Assembly: GCA_017395215.1 (NCBI GenBank) | Contig: JAFPVW010000171.1 | Span: 1-35,772, forward strand | From: Prevotella sp. | GTDB taxonomy: Bacteria; Bacteroidota; Bacteroidia; Bacteroidales; Bacteroidaceae | Reading direction: 5' to 3' | Length of the DNA stretch: 35,772 nucleotides | Translations under genes and position numbers: made by a program | Part shown: one piece after another, positions 31,302-35,772 of the stretch | How the letters are laid out: each line of letters opens with the position of its first letter | Position numbering within the stretch: the first letter of the stretch is position 1 | Notes under the pieces: model-generated | The model's input: the letters and a program-made list of their open reading frames with translations, nothing else | What the model was told of the DNA's origin: nothing | The model's database searches: none

Positions 31302-31366
31302 CGAGTCGTTGCGACAACAGGCCGTAAGGGCGACAAAGCCCGGCTGCCGCCCCGATATCTGTCGCA
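31302..31366 (-). promoter_or_regulatory. Putative operator array of GCGACA boxes, copy 1
   Basis: The 17-mer CGAGTCGTTGCGACAAC (31302-31318) starts 44 nt upstream of the -7 box. A second CGACAA follows 29 nt on (31331) and TGTCGCA 29 nt after that (31360). The same three boxes stand before the next gene at nearly the same distances. The core GTCG-TTG-CGAC is itself palindromic. Confidence 0.65.
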
Positions 31367-31383
31367 GCCGTGGGGGCGGAAGC

Positions 31384-31413
31384 AAAAAAAAAGCTTCCCG
31401 GCGGGGGAAGCTT
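31384..31413 (-). terminator. Rho-independent terminator of the lipoprotein gene
   Basis: On the minus strand a 9-bp stem (AAGCTTCCC, loop CCGCC, GGGAAGCTT; 31391-31413) is followed by seven T. It is 45 nt after the stop at 31459. An opposite-strand T-rich run also exists, so it may work in both directions. Confidence 0.88.
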
Positions 31414-31458
31414 TTTCTTTGTGTGTGGGGGGCCGACGGTGGTCTGCCCGTTGCTGTA

Positions 31459-33783
31459 TTACAGGTTGAACTTGACTCTGGCATCGTGGAGTCCCAGGTC
31501 ATAGCGGTCGGCCAGCAGGATTGCCAGTTCGCGCTTGTAGGCGTTCTCCCACTTATACGAGGGTGAATCGGCGGTGAAGTTAGCCAGATGGGCCATCATC
31601 AGTGCGCGGTAGGCAGCCAGTTCAACCAGGGAGCGGTCATTGGGGTCGGAGGCATGCTTCTTGCCGAGGTCTATCATGCTATTGACGATCGACATGGGAT
31701 ACATATCGCGGAACCAACCAGTGTTCTCGTAGTAGATCTTGGGCCACATCAGCATATAGTTGGCCAGTATCTTAAGGTGATCCGTGGTGTTCTGCGGCTG
31801 GCAACCGTTCTTCTTGACGAAGGTCTGGTAAATCAGGTCCATGTCAATGGGCTTGCGCATGCCTTGGTAGTCGAGTCTGAATGCCTGGAAGGTCTGGTTC
31901 GTCATCAGCGTCTTTACCAGGTCTTCCCAGTTGCTTTTGTTGAGCTTGGCCCTGTGCTCGGCCTTCAGCTGCTTTTCGTAGTAGTTGTCCACGGCATAGA
32001 ACACGTCGCGTATCATCTCCGTTGTGTCGGTGCGGGTCTCAAGGTTGGGCACCTCCTGCTTCACGCGGCGGTAGATGTCGTCCTCAGCCTGTTGGCGGTT
32101 GTAGCCGCGCAGGTCCATCAGCGTGTTCACTACTCGCTCGTATCCTGTGAGCGACAGCGAGTCGGTGTAAATCTTTTTCAGCAGGGCCTTGTAGCCTTCC
32201 TCCTTCTGCTTCTTTTCCTTGGCCTTGGGGCTCTCGTGCAGTTCATAATCCTTCAGGGCATCCTTCAGGTTCCAGTTGAACTTCCAGAGAATCCACTCAG
32301 TGTCGGTACCGGGAAGGAGGGGGAATACCAGCTGCTTGTCGGCCAGCTCATAGCCCAGCACCTCAAGCTTGGCGCCGATGACGGCGTTGATGGTGAGGCC
32401 AATCTTGCCCTTGGCACTGATGTCCTCCTGGGCAGGCGAGAAGTTACCGTCGAGTTGGGCACCCAGACGCGGGCCTACGCCGAGCTTCGGTCCGGCCAGT
32501 CCGTAGATCTTCAGGTCGCACACCAGGTAGAGTCCGATGCCGGCTTCGGCGTGCAGCTCAATGTGGGGGGGAATGAAGTCAAGGTCGTTAGCCTCTTCGT
32601 TGAAGTCGGTCAGGGGGTAGAAGCCGCGGCCGTCAGCCCAGCCGAAACCGGCCTTGAAGGTGTTGGCATACTCATATTTCAGGGTGGTCTCTACCGTACC
32701 GCTTACCTTAGCGTCGAGCTGCACGTCGAGGTGGGGGTCAGTAACGATGGCGACGGGCACCGGGCCAATCCAGAAGGTGAAGGTGTAGCCGCGGAACTTG
32801 AAGAGCTCCTTGCGGAACTTGTCCTTATCGAGCTCCCACTCCTTGGTGAAGCCCAGGGATACGCCTGCCTCGAAACCGAAGTTACCGTCGAGTCCGGCCT
32901 CAAACTTCTCCAGATAGGGGCTGGGGAAACACCACTTCCACTTCACGCCACCGTCGATGGTCAGGAAGTAGTTGATTCCGAAGTCGATCTTACCCCTGAA
33001 GGCGGCATAGACGCTGTCCTTGCTGCCCTTGCCCACGGCGAGGTTGAACTTCTTCTCCACTTCATCCTCGAAGGCGATGATGCGGTTGTGGCAGCCCCAG
33101 CGGGTGTTACCGTCGGCTATCTCGTCGGCGGTCATGTACATAAACTCGCCTTTCTCGGCAGCGCGGGTCTGGGCGGCACTGGGCTTGTCCTCCTCGGTGC
33201 TGTACTCCGTGTCGTAGCCGTAGGGGTCGGTCATGTGGACGTAGGCGGGGTGGATCGTCTCGTTGTCGTCGATGTACTTGGCTGCGTACTCGGGAATGTT
33301 GTCGCCGGCGGCGCGTGTCTTCACGGCGCCAGCGTCCTTGTTGACGTAGATGTCGGTCATCAGGTTCAACTTCTTGTTGCCCACGATTTCGGCAACCGTG
33401 GCCGGTACGACGTCAACGATGTAGCGGTCGCCAACCAGCTGCTCGCTTGTGGCCTTGCGGATGTAAGGCAGGCCCTCTACCTTGTGCCAGATGCCCATCG
33501 GGTGGTTCACAAACGTCTTGATGCCCATCTTGTCGGCGTAGGCCTTGCTGATGCTCAGCTGTGTGGTGTCGGCGTTGAGGATGACCACGTCGTCGGCGTT
33601 ATCGAAATTTTGGAAGGTCAGACCGTAAGCCTCGAGCAGGGCAGTGTCTGCGCCCTCGGGGATGTCCTGGTTGTCGTTGGGGTTGTCAATCTCGTCAGTG
33701 CAAGATGCGAAACCGAATGCGATGATACCTGCGGTAAGCGTGCTCATGAGCACCTTCTTTACCAAAACTGAAATTTTCTTCAT
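31459..33783 (-). CDS. Large lipoprotein of unknown function
   Basis: 774 aa with a lipoprotein signal (MKKISVLVKKVLMSTLTAGI; lipobox FASC, Cys28). Its pattern is close to the signal of the C11 peptidase (VLM-S-LTA), suggesting a shared origin of the 5' parts. An acidic linker follows. Residues about 230-480 are rich in beta-strand-like stretches with aromatic residues (FDLSIYFLTIDGGVKW-like; many GxG turns), and a helical, basic part fills about 500-774. I recognise no catalytic motif or family. Its long leader (about 185 nt), strong promoter and operator array suggest controlled expression, and it ends at a good terminator. No enzyme function can be given. Confidence 0.85.
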   Translation of the reverse strand: MKKISVLVKKVLMSTLTAGIIAFGFASCTDEIDNPNDNQDIPEGADTALLEAYGLTFQNFDNADDVVILNADTTQLSISKAYADKMGIKTFVNHPMGIWHKVEGLPYIRKATSEQLVGDRYIVDVVPATVAEIVGNKKLNLMTDIYVNKDAGAVKTRAAGDNIPEYAAKYIDDNETIHPAYVHMTDPYGYDTEYSTEEDKPSAAQTRAAEKGEFMYMTADEIADGNTRWGCHNRIIAFEDEVEKKFNLAVGKGSKDSVYAAFRGKIDFGINYFLTIDGGVKWKWCFPSPYLEKFEAGLDGNFGFEAGVSLGFTKEWELDKDKFRKELFKFRGYTFTFWIGPVPVAIVTDPHLDVQLDAKVSGTVETTLKYEYANTFKAGFGWADGRGFYPLTDFNEEANDLDFIPPHIELHAEAGIGLYLVCDLKIYGLAGPKLGVGPRLGAQLDGNFSPAQEDISAKGKIGLTINAVIGAKLEVLGYELADKQLVFPLLPGTDTEWILWKFNWNLKDALKDYELHESPKAKEKKQKEEGYKALLKKIYTDSLSLTGYERVVNTLMDLRGYNRQQAEDDIYRRVKQEVPNLETRTDTTEMIRDVFYAVDNYYEKQLKAEHRAKLNKSNWEDLVKTLMTNQTFQAFRLDYQGMRKPIDMDLIYQTFVKKNGCQPQNTTDHLKILANYMLMWPKIYYENTGWFRDMYPMSIVNSMIDLGKKHASDPNDRSLVELAAYRALMMAHLANFTADSPSYKWENAYKRELAILLADRYDLGLHDARVKFNL

Positions 33784-33972
33784 AATTGTTTTTGTTTTTT
33801 TGATTATTATTTATTTTATTATTTTTTATTCGCGTTTGGGGTTGTCCTTTTTTTGGTCAGTAAGGACAGTGACTGAAATGGTGTAAGCATCTGATTGATG
33901 CTGAGTTATAACCTTCTTATATTTTGTTCGTCTCAGTAAGTCAAGGATCGCTGTTTTGTCTGATTGACGATG

Positions 33973-34003
33973 CAAAGGTACGGCGGTTTTTGCCACCTTC
34001 CAA
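33973..34003 (-). promoter_or_regulatory. Promoter of the large lipoprotein gene
   Basis: The minus strand has TACCTTTG (33973-33980) and TTG (34001-34003), 20 nt apart, with the same geometry as the C11 promoter. The leader is about 185 nt. Confidence 0.65.
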
Positions 34004-34024
34004 GAATTATTTTCTTTTTTGCTC

Positions 34025-34090
34025 CGAGTCGTTGCGACAACCGCCCAATACCGCGACAAGGTAGGACCACCCCCCCAGAAAAGTGTCGCA
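34025..34090 (-). promoter_or_regulatory. Putative operator array of GCGACA boxes, copy 2
   Basis: The same 17-mer CGAGTCGTTGCGACAAC (34025-34041) lies 44 nt upstream of the -7 box. CGACAA is at 34054 (offset 29) and TGTCGCA at 34084 (offset 59, against 58 in copy 1). Between the boxes the two regions differ. Confidence 0.65.
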
Positions 34091-34165
34091 ATGAGGCAAA
34101 AAAAAGGCCAAAATAAGCACAAAAAGGCGGAAGAGGCCCGTTACGCGCGCGCACAAAAATAAAAA

Positions 34166-34500
34166 AGTATCCGTCACATCAGTCACTCCTTTATATCCCA
34201 TTGACAATCATGTGATTACGGGGTGACGGATGACGGTGACGGATGACGGATGCAGAGTGTCCGGCGGCAGCACGGCGCGTAGATGTTGCGCTGACTATAA
34301 ACGGCCTGAAGATTCACTGGCGGTGAATTATTGTTCACTGGCGGTGAATTTCTGCCAGCCTTGAGTGGCCGGACGACAGGCCGACGCAGCGGGAGCCACC
34401 AGCCGAGAAAACGGCATCCGTCATCCGTCACCACCATCCGTAACCCCGTAATCAACTCATTACGAGGCAGTTAGACAGAAAGTGACGGAATGACGGATGT
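34166..34500. repeat. Repeat island: 40-bp inverted repeat with TGACGGATG units
   Basis: Arms 34214-34253 and 34414-34453 are complementary at 37 of 40 positions and consist of TGACGGATGACGG-type units. Extra units lie outside (34166-34189 and 34481-34500). The 160-nt centre carries two copies of the palindrome TTCACTGGCGGTGAATT (about 34313 and 34335). It resembles the island at 2160-2510 in build and in the TGACGG core. Confidence 0.75.
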
Positions 34501-34559
34501 GAAATTCAATTTCAGTTTGTCAAACTCCTAAATATCAGCGTTCTCGGTCCGGGCGATGA

Positions 34560-34741
34560 TCTCGTTAGAGCAGGTCGACATCATCCGTCGTGCCATCGAC
34601 AGCGAACAGCCCGAGCGCATCAACCGGTTGTCGCAGAAGGTGCAGCAGCTTCTGGGTGTCAGTCGGCGCGAGTCGGGCGATGAGTTCTTCCTGCGCCGTA
34701 TCGTGCGCGACTATCAGTACTACGCTTTGGAGGAAATATAA
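34560..34741 (+). pseudogene. Fragment of RDD gene (3' end, duplicated)
   Basis: About 60 codons match the last 60 codons of the RDD gene (SLEQVDIIRRAIDSEQPERI... to the stop), with two residue changes (NRLSQKV for SQLSQKV). There is no membrane part and no start or promoter. It is a left-over of a segmental duplication beginning at 34560. Confidence 0.9.
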
Positions 34742-34744
34742 TCT

Positions 34745-35772
34745 TCAGATTGCTTCACAAGCCTCGCGCAACCACTCCACCTCATCACTGTCAAGATGCG
34801 GCGACAGCCGCTCGTAAACCGTCTGGTGGTACTGGTTCAACCAGTCGATTTCCTCCTGCGTCATCTGCTCACGGATGATGGGGCGTTTGTCGATGGGACA
34901 GAGCGTCAGCGGCTCAAACTGCAGGAAACGTCCGAACTCCGTCTCTTTGTAGGCCGTGATGAGCAGCGTGTTCTCCGTGCGGGCACCGCAGCGGCCGGCG
35001 AGATAGATGCCCGGCTCGTCGGTGATGGTCATGCCCTCAACGAGCGGGGCGGGCTTCCACTCCATGCGGAACTGGTGAGGCCCTTCGTGGACGTTCAGGT
35101 AAGTACCCACGCCATGACCCGTGCCGTGGAGGTAGTTCAGACCCTCGCGCCACATGGCCTCGCGGGCCAGGATGTCAATCTGCGTACCGCTGGCCCCGCT
35201 GGGGAATTTGCACAGTTCTATCTGGATGTGCCCTTTCAGCACCAGCGTATAGATCAGCTTCTCCTCGTCGGTCAGCGGTCCGAGGGCAATGGTGCGAGTG
35301 ATGTCGGTGGTGCCGTCGAGATACTGTGCGCCGCTGTCGAGCAGCAGCAGTCCGCGAGGCTCCAGCTGGGCGTCGGTCTCGGGCGTCGCCTCGTAGTGGA
35401 CGATGGCGGCGTGGGGGCCGTAGCCCGCTATCGTGTCGAACGACAGGTCGCGATAGAGTGGCTGCTCGGCGCGCAGTGCCGTCAGCTTGCGGTCGATGGA
35501 CATCTCGGTCTTAGGCTCCGGACTCTCGTCGAGCCACTTCAAGAACTTAACCATGGCGATGCCGTCTTTCAGCATCGCCGACTTAAAACCCGCTATCTCA
35601 GTGGCGTTCTTGACAGTCTTCATCCGCTTCACGGGCGACTCTTCCTCCACCCGCTCGCGGGTGACAGCTTGATAGAGTGCATAGTTCACCTCGTCGGGGT
35701 CGAGCAGGATGTTATACTCGAAGTAGTCCTTCAAGCCACGGACGACATTCTCATAGTCGTCGACCTTGATAC
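34745..35772 (-). CDS. X-Pro aminopeptidase, second copy, partial (5' end outside window)
   Basis: The last 340 or so codons of a second M24B aminopeptidase, about 95% identical to the copy at 11314-13095 by reading. All metal ligands are present (LLLDSGAQYLDGTTDIT, GTGHGVG, TDEPGIY, ENTLL). Most differences cluster near the C-terminus (for example TQEEIDWLNQYHQT against TQEEADWLDDYHRT). The frame stays open to the window end, so the TTG at 35734 is not the start. Whether the full gene is intact cannot be seen. It converges on the RDD fragment with the same 3-nt gap as copy 1. Confidence 0.88.
   Translation of the reverse strand, partial: IKVDDYENVVRGLKDYFEYNILLDPDEVNYALYQAVTRERVEEESPVKRMKTVKNATEIAGFKSAMLKDGIAMVKFLKWLDESPEPKTEMSIDRKLTALRAEQPLYRDLSFDTIAGYGPHAAIVHYEATPETDAQLEPRGLLLLDSGAQYLDGTTDITRTIALGPLTDEEKLIYTLVLKGHIQIELCKFPSGASGTQIDILAREAMWREGLNYLHGTGHGVGTYLNVHEGPHQFRMEWKPAPLVEGMTITDEPGIYLAGRCGARTENTLLITAYKETEFGRFLQFEPLTLCPIDKRPIIREQMTQEEIDWLNQYHQTVYERLSPHLDSDEVEWLREACEAI

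Larger units (their letters stand above)
33784..34559. other. Intergenic region with leader, operator and repeat island
   Basis: It holds the long leader of the lipoprotein gene (about 33784-33968), its promoter, the GCGACA-box array and the 34166-34500 repeat island. No gene is credible; the open frames seen are repeat-derived. Confidence 0.7.
34560..35772. repeat. Segmental duplication, copy 2 (runs off the window)
   Basis: It matches 11129-12341 at a constant offset with scattered substitutions and no net indels. It begins 60 nt after the repeat island and continues past the window end. Confidence 0.9.

Noticed and set aside
31588-33771. Long plus-strand open frame opposite the large lipoprotein gene (727 codons)
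   Set aside because: The minus strand has a signal peptide, lipobox, promoter and terminator. The plus frame is Val/Leu/Gly-rich with no such support.
34214-34453. CRISPR-like array
   Set aside because: The units are short, irregular and arranged as inverted arms. There are no regular spacers and no cas genes.

Overview
The window reads as a chromosomal segment of a Prevotella-like member of the Bacteroidales. Three things support this. The block rpsU, tyrosine recombinase, hpf, tRNA-Thr, tRNA-Tyr is the order usually found upstream of tuf in this group. Promoters fit the Bacteroidetes pattern (TTG, about 19-20 nt, then TAnnTTTG). Most starts lack a Shine-Dalgarno sequence. GC content is moderate to high, with AT-rich intergenic islands.

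Layout. (1) 1-1985: tRNA-Tyr, tRNA-Thr, hpf, xer recombinase and rpsU, all on the minus strand. (2) 1986-4550: an accessory patch with a repeat island, a secreted single-dockerin protein, and a toxin-antitoxin remnant (intact antitoxin, PIN toxin cut to 49 codons). (3) 4599-11310: the SpoIIM / polytopic membrane protein / DUF4129 / DUF4350 / MoxR / DUF58 operon, with a divergent RDD gene sharing one palindromic promoter region. (4) 11314-29828: an almost gapless minus-strand run that is the main feature. It starts with a partner-switching signalling block (anti-sigma-type ATPase, STAS, AraC-type regulator, PP2C phosphatase with an extracytoplasmic sensor, a second sensor-PP2C-ATPase fusion, STAS). 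It continues with an outer-membrane barrel, a two-module nonribosomal peptide synthetase (C-A-T-C-A-T-R) ending in a reductase, a MATE exporter, a glycyl-radical-enzyme activase and an X-Pro aminopeptidase. (5) 29907-33783: a clostripain-type (C11) lipoprotein protease and a large lipoprotein of unknown function. Their promoters share an upstream array of GCGACA boxes at matching spacing. (6) 33784-35772: a repeat island, then a second, diverged copy of the RDD 3' end and the aminopeptidase, cut by the window end.

Working model (inference): sensor phosphatases, STAS switches and the AraC-type protein control a pathway making a peptide aldehyde or its cyclised pyrazinone, which the MATE pump and barrel could carry out. 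The synthetase gene is out of frame in this sequence. The shift is confined to a three-copy 7-bp tandem repeat, and one extra unit would restore a single gene of about 2,457 codons. The simplest readings are phase variation, a null allele, or an assembly error at the repeat.

A second theme is invasion of genes by short repeats (GC-rich palindromes, 7-mers, 9-mers and AATTG tracts). Those inside the NRPS, MATE, activase and aminopeptidase genes lie between recognisable motifs and mostly keep the frame.
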